Position numbers and translations under genes: made by a program. 44,803 nucleotides of DNA from an uncultured Roseburia sp. (GTDB lineage: Bacteria; Bacillota; Clostridia; Lachnospirales; Lachnospiraceae): the NCBI GenBank assembly GCA_947174805.1, contig CAMWKH010000026.1, positions 1 through 44,803 of the forward strand. The letters are read 5' to 3'. Of this stretch, positions 26,124 to 34,519 are shown in pieces (the stretch's first letter is position 1; each line of letters begins with the position of its first letter). The notes under the pieces were generated by a model that worked only from the letters and a program-made list of their open reading frames with translations, did no database searches and was not told where the DNA came from.

Positions 26124-27515
26124 CTAACTCCTTTCCCTGCAGCGTAATGGATTTCCCCCAGGGGCAGCAAAGGATACATCGTCAAAGAGAGAGAGCTGTC
26201 GATATCCCTGTTCCCTGATTTCCCGGGGAATCTGGGAGCTGTCGTTTAAAAGGCTGCGGCAGATATAGTCCTCGTCCAATTTAGTGGGGTACATCATCCG
26301 TCCGGAGCAGGTAATAAAGTACAGGGCACGTTTTAAAACCACGCCGATTTTCTTTAAATCCGGAAAATCCAATGTACTGCCCCGTCTCGCTTTTACGATA
26401 CGCTTTGCAGATTTTGCACCGATTCCCGGAACCCGCAGAAGTGTTTTATAGTCTGCAGTGCCAATCTCCACAGGAAAGTACTCCAAATGTCTCAAAGCCC
26501 AGTCGCACTTGGGGTCAAGATAAATGTTAAAGTTAGGTTTATCTTCTGACAAAAGTTCATCTACAGTAAAGTGATAGTAACGAAGCAGCCAATCCGCCTG
26601 GTAGAGACGGTGTTCCCTCAACAGAGGCGGGGGGGAGGACAAAGCCGGAAGGCCGGGGTTTTGGTTTACATTGATAAACGCAGAGTAAAATACTCGTTTT
26701 AATCCGAACTTCTGGTATAGGCCTTCCGCCACACTCATTATCTGAAAGTCGTTTTCCGGAGTGGCTCCGATAATCATCTGGGTACTCTGTCCTGCAGGCA
26801 CAAATTTTGGGGCCTTGCGGTAGAGCATAAGTTCGTTTTTGTTTTCCGTGATGCCGTTTTGAATCTGACGCATCGGCGTTAAAATCGTGCGGCGGGACTT
26901 GCAGGGAGCCAGTTTTTTTAATGCATCGCTGGTGGGAAGTTCTAAGTTTACGCTCATGCGGTCAGCCAGAAAACCTACCTTTTCTATGAGAACCGGGTCT
27001 GCTCCCGGAATAGCTTTTACATGGATATAACCCTGAAAGCGGTAAAATGTGCGGAGCTTGTAGATTGCCTGGTAAATCAGGCCCATAGTGTAAGTGGGGC
27101 TTTCAATAATACCTGAACTTAAGAATAAACCTTCTATATAGTTTCTTCGGTAAAATTCAATAGTAAGGGTACAGATTTCCTCCGGGGTAAAAGTTGCCCT
27201 GGGAATGTCGTTGGTACAGTTATTTTGGCAATAGCTGCAGTTAAACACGCACTCGTTGGTAAAAAGGATTTTCAATAGGGATACACATCTGCCGTCGGCG
27301 GCAAAAGTATGGCAAATACCACAGCTCTTGGCATTGCCGATACCTGTGCCGTCTCCTCCTCTGTCCACCCCGCTGGAGGTACAGGCTACATCATATTTGG
27401 CTGCGTCTGTTAATATCTTCAGTTTTTCCATAACAGTGGGGGATAAACTCACGGCGGGGGCAGAATTTTTATAAACATTTGTAATAAGGTTTTGATTATC
27501 CGCTGCATAATTCAT
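26124..27515 (-). CDS. Putative DNA modification/repair radical SAM protein (TIGR03916-type)
   Basis: A 463-residue radical SAM protein. The cluster motif is CVFNCSYC (Cys89, Cys93, Cys96), preceded by further cysteines in CGICHTFAADGRC that may hold a second cluster. A helix-hairpin-helix DNA-binding motif is near residues 378-398 (LRVPGIGAKSAKRIVKA). This order fits the family that accompanies TIGR03915, named for DNA modification or repair but with no proven reaction. It heads a two-gene operon divergent from ksgA. The promoter lies between two LexA-like boxes, which supports a damage-induced role. Confidence 0.9.
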   Translation of the reverse strand: MNYAADNQNLITNVYKNSAPAVSLSPTVMEKLKILTDAAKYDVACTSSGVDRGGDGTGIGNAKSCGICHTFAADGRCVSLLKILFTNECVFNCSYCQNNCTNDIPRATFTPEEICTLTIEFYRRNYIEGLFLSSGIIESPTYTMGLIYQAIYKLRTFYRFQGYIHVKAIPGADPVLIEKVGFLADRMSVNLELPTSDALKKLAPCKSRRTILTPMRQIQNGITENKNELMLYRKAPKFVPAGQSTQMIIGATPENDFQIMSVAEGLYQKFGLKRVFYSAFINVNQNPGLPALSSPPPLLREHRLYQADWLLRYYHFTVDELLSEDKPNFNIYLDPKCDWALRHLEYFPVEIGTADYKTLLRVPGIGAKSAKRIVKARRGSTLDFPDLKKIGVVLKRALYFITCSGRMMYPTKLDEDYICRSLLNDSSQIPREIREQGYRQLSLFDDVSFAAPGGNPLRCRERS

Positions 27516-27535
27516 AACGTGGCTCCTTATATATC

Positions 27536-27549
27536 AAAACATTTGTTCG
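27536..27549 (-). promoter_or_regulatory. LexA/SOS operator at the transcription start
   Basis: The minus strand reads CGAACAAATGTTTT. Against the Bacillus SOS consensus CGAACRNRYGTTYG it matches 13 of 14 positions. It overlaps the predicted start of transcription of the radical SAM repair gene, where a bound repressor would block RNA polymerase. Confidence 0.75.
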
Positions 27550-27557
27550 GTAATAAA

Positions 27558-27586
27558 ATAGTATCATAAAAGAAAAAAATTTTCAA
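27558..27586 (-). promoter_or_regulatory. Sigma-A promoter for the radical SAM repair operon
   Basis: On the minus strand TTGAAA (27586-27581) and TACTAT (27563-27558) are 17 bases apart. The leader is short and carries AAGGAG 8 bases before the ATG at 27515. Confidence 0.65.
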
Positions 27587-27593
27587 GTAAAAA

Positions 27594-27607
27594 AGAATGT
27601 TTGTTCT
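27594..27607 (-). promoter_or_regulatory. Second LexA-like operator upstream of -35
   Basis: The minus strand reads AGAACAAACATTCT, matching 11 of 14 positions of the Bacillus SOS consensus and sharing GAACAAA with the first box. The two boxes are centred 58 bases apart, on either side of the promoter. Confidence 0.5.
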
Positions 27608-27677
27608 GCTGGATAATTTTTCAAAAAAAGGTTAAAATAGTTTAGGTTCATAGTCGGTTTTACAGAAAGGGAAAAAA

Positions 27678-28544
27678 GTGGCATATTTAGGAAATCCTCA
27701 AAACACCATTGCAGTACTGCAAAAATATAATTTTAACTTTCAAAAAAAGTTTGGACAAAATTTTCTGATTGATACTCACGTGCTGGATAAAATTATGGAG
27801 AAAGCTCAGATTTCAAAAGAAGATTTTGTTCTGGAGATTGGACCTGGAATCGGCACCATGACCCAATATCTCTGCGAGGGGGCAGGGGAAGTTACAGCGG
27901 TGGAGATTGACAGCAATCTGATTCCCATTTTGGAAGATACATTAAGTGAATACTCTAATATAGAAATTATCCACGGGGACATTTTAAAGGTAGATTTGGA
28001 AGGGTTAGCCCGGGAGAAAAATAAAGGAAAACCTATAAAAGTGGTTGCAAATCTTCCTTATTATATAACAACGCCTATTATCATGGGGCTTTTTGAGAGT
28101 CATGTCCCCATAGACAGTATTACGGTTATGGTGCAAAAAGAGGTGGCAGAAAGGATGCAGGCATCCCCCGGCACCAAGGATTACGGTGCCCTGACTCTGG
28201 CAGTGCAGTATTATGCAAAGCCGGAAATCGTGGCCAAGGTGCCTCCCAACTGTTTTATGCCAAGGCCCAAGGTGGGCAGCGCAGTCATTCGTTTGAAACG
28301 TCATGAGAAGCCGGTTGTACAGGTGGAAGATGAAAAATTAATGTTTGATTTAATACGTGCCTCCTTTAACCAGCGGAGAAAGACGCTTGCCAATGGATTA
28401 AATAATTCCCCGGGGGTTTCCCTTGACAAGGAAAAGATTCAGGAGTGTCTAAAGGAACTGGAAGTGCCTGAGACGATTCGGGGGGAAGCTCTTACTTTAG
28501 AACAGTTTGCCAGGCTTTCCAATATTATAAAAAATAAAATGTAA
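27678..28544 (+). CDS. rsmA: 16S rRNA (A1518/A1519) dimethyladenosine transferase
   Basis: A 288-residue KsgA/RsmA methyltransferase that dimethylates the two adjacent adenines near the 3' end of 16S rRNA during 30S assembly. Landmarks are KKFGQNFL at the start, the SAM motif LEIGPGIGTMT, EIDSNL, and the catalytic NLPYYITTP, followed by FMPRPKVGSAVIRL. The start is GTG at 27678 with AAAGG upstream; it gives the expected N-terminus. The gene is divergent from the repair operon, which separates it from tatD. Confidence 0.96.
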   Translation: MAYLGNPQNTIAVLQKYNFNFQKKFGQNFLIDTHVLDKIMEKAQISKEDFVLEIGPGIGTMTQYLCEGAGEVTAVEIDSNLIPILEDTLSEYSNIEIIHGDILKVDLEGLAREKNKGKPIKVVANLPYYITTPIIMGLFESHVPIDSITVMVQKEVAERMQASPGTKDYGALTLAVQYYAKPEIVAKVPPNCFMPRPKVGSAVIRLKRHEKPVVQVEDEKLMFDLIRASFNQRRKTLANGLNNSPGVSLDKEKIQECLKELEVPETIRGEALTLEQFARLSNIIKNKM

Positions 28545-28590
28545 AATTAATAAATCTACAAATGATTTAATATACAGGGAAAAGTGGTAA

Positions 28591-28618
28591 GAATATTTTT
28601 TTGATTTCTTCATATATT
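28591..28618 (+). promoter_or_regulatory. Possible sigma-E promoter for spoIID
   Basis: GAATATT (28591-28597) and CATATATT (28611-28618), 13 bases apart, resemble the mother-cell sigma-E consensus (KMATATT and CATACAHT with 14-15 bases), and lie 33 bases ahead of spoIID, a sigma-E gene in Bacillus. Confidence 0.4.
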
Positions 28619-28651
28619 TAAGGTAAGGACAAACTGAGGAGCTTTGGATAT

Positions 28652-29572
28652 ATGAAGAATTTTTTTTACAGAATTGGGTTATGCATGGCACTTTTTGTGC
28701 TGATTCCATTAATTATAACGCTTTTAGCTCAGGGAAGCGGAAAAGATAGTATTGGAAAACTCTCTGAGGGAAGCCTGGAACAGAAAGAATCAGAGTTGGA
28801 TGAGGATATGCTTATCGGTATTGTGGCAAATGAGATAGCCGTCACATCGGAGCCGGAAGCTATGAAGGCTCAGGCGGTGATTGCACGGACAAATTGTCTG
28901 CGGGCCATTCAAAATGGGGAAAATCTTCCGGAGGGATTGACCAAAAGTGAGATGATGCGGTTGTGGGGCAGTGAGAATTTTACTGATTATTACAGTCAGT
29001 TAGAAAATTGCATCGAGGGGACAAAGGGAGTGGCCATGACTTATGGGGGCAGTTATATTCAGGCAGATTTTCATACTGCCAGCGCCGGATATACAAGAGA
29101 TGCCCAGGAAGTGTATCAGAATGAAGAATTTCCTTATCTGAAAAGCGTGGAGAGCCGGAGTGATATTCCCTCTCCCGATTTTTTTAAAGTTATTTTTTAT
29201 TCTACAGAGGAATTTTTGCAGACAGCCCAAAGTTTTTTTTCGGAGGATATGCAGGGAAAAACGGCGGCGGATATTTTGGCGGCTTTCGGGATTACAGAGA
29301 GGGACAGCGCTGATTATGTCACAACTGTTACAATAGGGGAAAAAAACTATTCAGGGGAAGAGATACGTCTTGCTTTCGGATGGAATTCCTCCTGTTTTTA
29401 TCTCAGGGATGTGGATGGAGAGATAAGGGCAGTGACAAAGGGGTTGGGACATGGACTGGGGTTGAGTCTGTATGGTGCGGAAACATTGGCGAAATCCGGC
29501 TCTTCCTATAAAGATATTTTAAAATATTATTATAAGGATATTGATTTTGTCACAACGGTGTCATCGGAGTAA
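28652..29572 (+). CDS. spoIID: Stage II sporulation protein D
   Basis: A 306-residue lytic transglycosylase that degrades septal peptidoglycan during engulfment of the forespore. One N-terminal membrane segment (about 7-26) anchors it. The SpoIID domain follows, with ANEIAVTSEPEAMKAQAVIAR holding the catalytic Glu (Glu61 here), ADFHTASAGYT, and the closing GHGLGLSLYGAETLAKSG. All expected motifs are intact. It is directly ahead of a SpoIIQ-like gene, as in Clostridioides difficile, which supports a spore-forming host. The ribosome site (GAGGAG) is 11 bases before the ATG. Confidence 0.93.
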   Translation: MKNFFYRIGLCMALFVLIPLIITLLAQGSGKDSIGKLSEGSLEQKESELDEDMLIGIVANEIAVTSEPEAMKAQAVIARTNCLRAIQNGENLPEGLTKSEMMRLWGSENFTDYYSQLENCIEGTKGVAMTYGGSYIQADFHTASAGYTRDAQEVYQNEEFPYLKSVESRSDIPSPDFFKVIFYSTEEFLQTAQSFFSEDMQGKTAADILAAFGITERDSADYVTTVTIGEKNYSGEEIRLAFGWNSSCFYLRDVDGEIRAVTKGLGHGLGLSLYGAETLAKSGSSYKDILKYYYKDIDFVTTVSSE

Positions 29573-29662
29573 AAGTTTTTTGTAAGTGAATAATTTCGTG
29601 GATTATGCACAAGCTATAGTCAGTAGCACTTCAACAAATATTGATTATGGATGGTGAATCAT

Positions 29663-30484
29663 ATGAGACGAGATATGCGAGATTTCTTTAGAAAAAAACA
29701 ATACACAATCGCTGCTGCCTGTGTCGCAGCGGCAGTTTTAGGAGCTGCCGGCATATATGCTTTTTCAGGAAAGGGAAGTACTCCTGAGGAACCAAAAGAG
29801 CAGACGGCTCAGATTAAAACAGAGGAAAAAAAGGTAGAGACAGCCCAGAACTTGGAGGAAGAAACAGAAGAAAAGAAAGAGACAAAGAGTGCATCTACAG
29901 TGATTAAACCTGCAAGGAATAATCAGGAAGAAAAGTTTGATTGGGAGAAGGAGGAAGAGGAACTTCCTCAGATTGCCCAGAATGAGACCCAGGAGGAGCC
30001 GGAGGAGGAACCTGAGGAAACTGTGGAGACAGCAGCAAACGTAAACAATTCCAGGGAACTGCATTTTAATGCGGACACAGGGCTTAACTGGCCGGTTTCC
30101 GGGGCGGTTATTTTAAATTACAGCATGGACAAGACGGTATATTTCTCCACATTAGACCAGTATAAATACAATCCGGCAATCATTATTTCCGGAAATGTAA
30201 ATGAAAAAGTCCAGGCGGCAGCAGACGGAACGATTACCGATATCAGCACCAATGAGGTGACAGGATGTACCGTAACCATGGATTTGGGGGACGGATACCA
30301 GGCAGTCTACGGTCAGTTAAAAGAGGTGCCCTACAAAGTGGGGGCATATGTGGAGGCCGGAAATACTATTGGTTTTGTCAATGAACCCACAAAATACTAT
30401 TCTTTAGAGGGCAGCAACCTTTATTTTGAGTTGTTAAAAGACAGTACACCTGTGGACCCGGTAGAATATTTTTCCGCAGAGTAA
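29663..30484 (+). CDS. spoIIQ: SpoIIQ-like protein with degenerate M23 domain
   Basis: A 273-residue membrane-anchored protein: a short basic N-terminus, one membrane segment (AAACVAAAVLGAAGIYAF), a long Glu/Lys-rich linker, and a LytM/M23-like domain from about residue 135. In active M23 enzymes the zinc is held by HxxxD and HxH. Here the first site reads YNPAIIIS where an HxGID would stand, and the second reads NLYFEL in place of HLHFE, so the ligands are gone. B. subtilis SpoIIQ is also inactive and works as a scaffold with SpoIIIAH across the engulfing membranes. The start is uncertain: an ATG 12 bases upstream is possible, but GGATGGTGA favours 29663. Confidence 0.8.
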   Translation: MRRDMRDFFRKKQYTIAAACVAAAVLGAAGIYAFSGKGSTPEEPKEQTAQIKTEEKKVETAQNLEEETEEKKETKSASTVIKPARNNQEEKFDWEKEEEELPQIAQNETQEEPEEEPEETVETAANVNNSRELHFNADTGLNWPVSGAVILNYSMDKTVYFSTLDQYKYNPAIIISGNVNEKVQAAADGTITDISTNEVTGCTVTMDLGDGYQAVYGQLKEVPYKVGAYVEAGNTIGFVNEPTKYYSLEGSNLYFELLKDSTPVDPVEYFSAE

Positions 30485-30549
30485 GTTTTTTCTTGCTTTT
30501 TTCCTGGTTAGCACTTATAATAGCTTGGGAAGACAAAAGAATTGCAGAA

Positions 30550-30590
30550 AAAGACGTTCTGTGTTCCAGAAGACACAGAACGTCTTTCTT
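30550..30590 (+). terminator. Terminator after spoIIQ
   Basis: AAAGACGTTCTGTGT (30550-30564) and its exact complement (30573-30587) enclose an 8-base loop and are followed by T residues. Confidence 0.85.
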
Positions 30591-30690
30591 TCTGTGCGCA
30601 CGTCCTTTTAGAAAATAAAGCGGCCCTGGGGCAGCGGGAAGTGCGGTGGGCGGGAGAAAAAGATTCCTGCTCTATAAATCAGAGGCGCAG

Positions 30691-30963
30691 ATGGAAAATT
30701 ATACTTACATATTAGAGTGCAGCGACGGAACCTATTATACAGGCTGGACAAATGATATTAAAAAGCGGCTTTTAAGCCATAATGCGGGAAAAGGAGGAAA
30801 ATATACCAGAGTGCGCAGGCCGGTGAAGCTGGTATATTTAGAAATCTGGGACACAAAGCACCAGGCCATGAGCCGGGAGGCAAATATTAAGCAGTTGACC
30901 CGAAAAGAAAAGGAACAGTTAATAAGAGATTATAAGAGGAAAAATAATAATGGAAACAGTTAG
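30691..30963 (+). CDS. GIY-YIG domain protein (YhbQ/UPF0213-like)
   Basis: A 90-residue stand-alone GIY-YIG domain. The motif appears as YTYIL and then YYTGWTN, with the conserved Arg in DIKKRLLSHN and the Glu in ANIKQLTRKEKEQL nearby. Family members such as YhbQ may act on DNA intermediates, with no firm role known. I start at the ATG at 30691, just after AGAGG, since it gives the usual N-terminus; a GTG 45 bases earlier would add residues not found in the family. The end overlaps the DEAD-box gene start by 14 bases. Confidence 0.88.
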   Translation: MENYTYILECSDGTYYTGWTNDIKKRLLSHNAGKGGKYTRVRRPVKLVYLEIWDTKHQAMSREANIKQLTRKEKEQLIRDYKRKNNNGNS

Positions 30964-32542
30964 ATTTGACGAACTAAATATTTTACCCCAGATTCTGAAA
31001 GGGATTAAGGATATGGGATTTGAGGAGGCCACGCCTATTCAGGCTCAGGCCATTCCTGTGGTGATGAGCGGACGGGATGTAATAGGCCAGGCTCAGACAG
31101 GTACGGGAAAAACCGCGGCCTTTGGCATACCTATGCTGCAGAAAGTGGACACATCCCTGAAAAAAACCCAGGTGATAGTGCTCTCCCCCACCAGGGAGCT
31201 GGCAATTCAGGTTGCGGAAGAACTGCACAATCTCTGTAAATATCTTCACGGGATAAAAATTCTCCCGGTTTACGGAGGGCAGGATATCAGTAAACAGATT
31301 CGTTCTCTAAAAGGGGGCGTTCAGATTATTGTGGGGACGCCAGGCCGGGTGATGGACCACCTTCGCAGAAAGACCATTCGCTGCGACTACGTCCATACTA
31401 TTGTGTTAGATGAAGCGGATGAAATGTTAAATATGGGATTCCGGGAAGATATTGAGACGGTGCTTGAGTATATTCCTCAGGAGAGGCAGACGGTTCTCTT
31501 TTCTGCCACTATGCCAAAACCTATTTTAGAGATTACGAAGAAATATCAGACGGATGCGGTGACCATTAAAGTGGTTAAAAAGGAGCTTACCGTTTCCAAC
31601 ATTGAGCAGTTTTATTATGATGTGAAGCGGAAAGATAAAGTGGATGTACTCACCAGGCTTTTGGATTACCATAATCCCAAAGTTTCTATTGTATTCTGCA
31701 ATACGAAAAAACAGGTGGATGAACTTTCCAGGGAGCTTTCCGCAAGAGGATATTTTGCAGAGGGACTCCACGGGGATATGAAGCAGGTGCAGAGAGACAG
31801 GGTAATGGCAAACTTCCGCAAGGGAAAAACCGATATTTTGATTGCCACAGACGTGGCTGCACGGGGGATAGACGTGGATGACGTGGAGGCTGTGTTTAAT
31901 TTTGATATTCCCCAGGACGATGAGTATTATGTCCACCGCATTGGCCGTACCGGAAGGGCAGGACGCACGGGAAAAGCATTTAGCTTTGTAAAGGGAAAAG
32001 AGGTTTACAAGTTAAAAGATATTATGCGCTACTGCAAGACAAAGATTTATGCCCAGCCCATCCCCTCATCAGAAGATGTGGCCCAGATAAAAGCAGAAAA
32101 GGTTATGGATACGATTGCCACGATTATTGAAGAAGAAGATTTACGGGATATGATAAATCTTATTGAAAATGAAGTCAATGATTCGGATTTTACGGCAATG
32201 GATATTGCAGCAGCATTTTTAAAACAGGCTATCGGCGGTGTGGAACTCACCAACGACAGAGAAGAGTGGACAGAAGATTTCGGGGATACCGGGGCAGAGG
32301 CCGGCATGGTGCGGCTCTTTGTAAACATCGGAAAAAAACAGAAGGTGAAACCAGGAGACATTCTGGGAGCTATTGCAGGGGAATCCGGTATGCCTGGTAA
32401 ATTGGTGGGAGCCATTGATATGTATGATAAATATACCTTTGTGGAAGTGCCAAAGGAGTATGGAAGGGAAGTCTTATCCGCCATGCAGAATGCAAAAATC
32501 AAGGGAAAATCCATAAATGTAGAGCCCGCAAACAACAAATAA
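30950..32542 (+). CDS. DEAD-box ATP-dependent RNA helicase
   Basis: A 530-residue RNA helicase. In order: Q motif (GFEEATPIQAQAIP), AQTGTGKT, PTRELA, TPGRVMDH, VLDEADEML, SAT, then the second domain with VFCNTKKQ, ATDVAARGID and HRIGRTGRAGRTG. The C-terminal ~75 residues form a DbpA-type RNA-binding domain (RLFVNIGKKQKVKPGDIL). This layout fits CsdA/CshA-like proteins for ribosome assembly and mRNA decay, often raised in the cold. The start overlaps the GIY-YIG gene by 14 bases. Confidence 0.95.
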   Translation: METVRFDELNILPQILKGIKDMGFEEATPIQAQAIPVVMSGRDVIGQAQTGTGKTAAFGIPMLQKVDTSLKKTQVIVLSPTRELAIQVAEELHNLCKYLHGIKILPVYGGQDISKQIRSLKGGVQIIVGTPGRVMDHLRRKTIRCDYVHTIVLDEADEMLNMGFREDIETVLEYIPQERQTVLFSATMPKPILEITKKYQTDAVTIKVVKKELTVSNIEQFYYDVKRKDKVDVLTRLLDYHNPKVSIVFCNTKKQVDELSRELSARGYFAEGLHGDMKQVQRDRVMANFRKGKTDILIATDVAARGIDVDDVEAVFNFDIPQDDEYYVHRIGRTGRAGRTGKAFSFVKGKEVYKLKDIMRYCKTKIYAQPIPSSEDVAQIKAEKVMDTIATIIEEEDLRDMINLIENEVNDSDFTAMDIAAAFLKQAIGGVELTNDREEWTEDFGDTGAEAGMVRLFVNIGKKQKVKPGDILGAIAGESGMPGKLVGAIDMYDKYTFVEVPKEYGREVLSAMQNAKIKGKSINVEPANNK

Positions 32543-32545
32543 TAG

Positions 32546-32588
32546 AAAAAACTTATGAGACAGAATTTGTCCCATAAGTTTTTTTATT
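32546..32588 (+). terminator. Terminator after the DEAD-box helicase
   Basis: ACTTATGAGACA pairs with TGTCCCATAAGT with one mismatch around a 4-base loop; A-rich and T-rich flanks extend the stem. Confidence 0.8.
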
Positions 32589-32592
32589 TTCC

Positions 32593-32621
32593 TGAAACTT
32601 TTTCCCATTCCCGTGCATCTA
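32593..32621 (+). promoter_or_regulatory. ECF-type promoter for the sigma/DUF4179 operon
   Basis: TGAAAC (32593-32598) followed after 17 bases by CATCTA (32616-32621) has the AAC hallmark of ECF -35 elements. The same pattern and spacing is found before the second ECF operon. Confidence 0.5.
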
Positions 32622-32672
32622 ATAAATGTAAAGAAAAGATAAGCCATGGCAGATAAAAAGACAGGAGGCTCT

Positions 32673-33212
32673 ATGAGGACACGGATAAAAAAGGCGGTTC
32701 GGGGAGATGCAGACGCATTTGCAGAACTGATGATACAGTATAAAGTGGACATGTACAAAGTGGCAAGGGGAATTCTTAATAACCAGGAGGATGTGGCGGA
32801 TGCCATTTCAAACACTATATTAAAGTGTTATGAGAACATAGGCAAATTGCAGCAGCCAAAATACTTTAAAACCTGGATGACCCGTATTTTAATTAATGAG
32901 TGTAACCTGATAATTCGTAAATATGGAAACCAGTGTCTTTTGGAAGTATTTCCCGAAATTCCCTGGAAGGATGCCTCTATGGAAACAGTGGAATTTGAAG
33001 AATTAATGCAGGCTTTGGATGAAAAGTACAGAGTAGTTTTGGTACTTTATTATTCCCAGGGATACAAGATTTCGGAAATTGCAGGTATGCTTGATTTACC
33101 GGAGAGTACAGTAAAGACCAGGTTAGCCAGGGGCAGAGACATGCTGGCAAAGGAATATGGTGCGGATACAAAAAAATCTAATGTTGTTTGTTTTGGGAAG
33201 GAGGCAATGTAG
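32673..33212 (+). CDS. ECF-type RNA polymerase sigma factor
   Basis: A 179-residue sigma-70 family protein. Region 2 (GDADAFAELMIQYKVDMYKVA, then EDVADAISNTILKCYENI) binds core polymerase and the -10 element. Region 4 (LYYSQGYKISEIAGML then STVKTRLARGRDML) is a helix-turn-helix for the -35. The start is ATG at 32673 since AGGAGG lies six bases ahead; an upstream in-frame ATG at 32646 has no ribosome site. The stop is one base before the DUF4179 gene, its likely anti-sigma. A TGAAAC-17-CATCTA element upstream suggests it drives its own operon. Confidence 0.92.
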   Translation: MRTRIKKAVRGDADAFAELMIQYKVDMYKVARGILNNQEDVADAISNTILKCYENIGKLQQPKYFKTWMTRILINECNLIIRKYGNQCLLEVFPEIPWKDASMETVEFEELMQALDEKYRVVLVLYYSQGYKISEIAGMLDLPESTVKTRLARGRDMLAKEYGADTKKSNVVCFGKEAM

Positions 33213-33213
33213 T

Positions 33214-34299
33214 ATGAGAGAAAAGTATGAAAATAAAGAAATTGAGCGGATTTTGCAATATGATGTGGAGATACCCCAGGAGGTGGAGAAGAAAATGCAA
33301 AAAGCTTTCAGACAGATTGGAGCAGTAGAGATACAGAAAAACAGAAAGAGAAGAGGCCTTCGTTTCCAGTTGGCACTGGCGCTGGCAGGAGCTATGATTT
33401 TAGGTACGGTTACTGTGGGGGCAACAGGATTTTTTCTCTGGGATAAAAATGTGGCAGAACGGTTTGGAGCAGATGAGGATAAACAGCGGATTTTGGAGGA
33501 AAAGAAAGTAGCAATACCTGTGGAAGCCTTTTCCACGGTTCAGGGGGTGACAATTTCTTTGGAGCAGTTTTTGATGACGGAAAAAGATATGTATCTTTAC
33601 TTTAAAGTTGAGATGCCAGAAGAAATCTCGCCGTCTATGGACATATTTTTTGATGAGCTGGAGCTGTTGATAGACGGAAAGTCCTCGTTAGACTATGATT
33701 TGTCCTGGTCCGGAAGTGAACCTTTTGATATGGAACATGAACAGTCAAATGTGAGATATTGGGAGTATTTTGTACAGGCAAAAGATGTTATGAATTTGCA
33801 GGGAAAAACCATGACAGCCCATTTCAAAAACCTTGCGGGACAGGTAAAAAATGAAACTGTCCAATCCATTGCTGAGGGAAGTTGGGATTTAAACTGGAAA
33901 TTGGATTACTCCCCTTCCCAAAAAACTTTTACTGTAGATAGAGAGGTGCCGGAGGAAAATATTACGGTTAAGAGCATTGACATTTCCCCTATTTCAATGA
34001 AAGTTACCTATGACTGGAAAAAAACGCTTCATGAAATTGAAGGAGTGGATGCAAATGGAGATAAGGCTGTATGGGAGGAAGAAGATGTACCTCCCATCTA
34101 TCCGGCACAGTACAGATTAAAGGACGGAACCCTTGTAACTATAGATAAAAACGGCATGGGTGCCACGGGACGCGATGGGGAGAATGAAAACTTGTATTGG
34201 GAGAGCTGGCAGAGTACTAAGGTGAATATTGTGGAAGATATTCAGAGCGTAGTGTTCGTGGGCACTAAGTCCGGGGCATCCTATGAGATAGATTTATAA
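33214..34299 (+). CDS. DUF4179 membrane protein, probable anti-sigma factor
   Basis: A 361-residue protein with a short cytoplasmic N-terminus (about 55 residues, IERILQYDVEIPQEVEKKMQ), one membrane segment (LALALAGAMILGTVTVGATG) and a large extracytoplasmic domain of the DUF4179 type, here with a C-terminal part in beta-rich repeats. The family is regularly encoded right after ECF sigma factors, where the N-terminal helix is thought to hold the sigma at the membrane until a signal is sensed outside. GGAGG precedes the ATG at 33214, inside the end of the sigma gene. Confidence 0.88.
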   Translation: MREKYENKEIERILQYDVEIPQEVEKKMQKAFRQIGAVEIQKNRKRRGLRFQLALALAGAMILGTVTVGATGFFLWDKNVAERFGADEDKQRILEEKKVAIPVEAFSTVQGVTISLEQFLMTEKDMYLYFKVEMPEEISPSMDIFFDELELLIDGKSSLDYDLSWSGSEPFDMEHEQSNVRYWEYFVQAKDVMNLQGKTMTAHFKNLAGQVKNETVQSIAEGSWDLNWKLDYSPSQKTFTVDREVPEENITVKSIDISPISMKVTYDWKKTLHEIEGVDANGDKAVWEEEDVPPIYPAQYRLKDGTLVTIDKNGMGATGRDGENENLYWESWQSTKVNIVEDIQSVVFVGTKSGASYEIDL

Positions 34300-34345
34300 A
34301 ACGAAACCATGAGAACTGAGAGAGGACAGAAATGATTCCGTTAGG

Positions 34346-34384
34346 GTCAATATCCCGCTGCTTTGCAGCGGGGTGTTGACTTTA
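34346..34384 (+). terminator. Terminator after the DUF4179 gene
   Basis: GTCAATATCCCGCTGC folds onto GCAGCGGGGTGTTGAC around TTT, followed by TTTATTT. Confidence 0.75.
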
Positions 34385-34442
34385 TTTGATGCCGTTCTCT
34401 TCCTTATTTCTTAAAAAACATATAAATTTGGGAGTAAGTGGA

Positions 34443-34470
34443 TTGTATATATTTTAATATATGGTAAAAT
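34443..34470 (+). promoter_or_regulatory. Promoter of the EcsC-like gene with overlapping palindrome
   Basis: TTGTAT (34443-34448) and TAAAAT (34465-34470) have a 16-base spacer. GTATATATTTTA and TAAAATATAC form an imperfect inverted repeat across the same stretch, which could be a repressor site. Confidence 0.4.
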
Positions 34471-34519
34471 ATACAAAAATATGATTGTTCAACGAAAAAA
34501 TAAGGAAAGGGAAGTGGAC

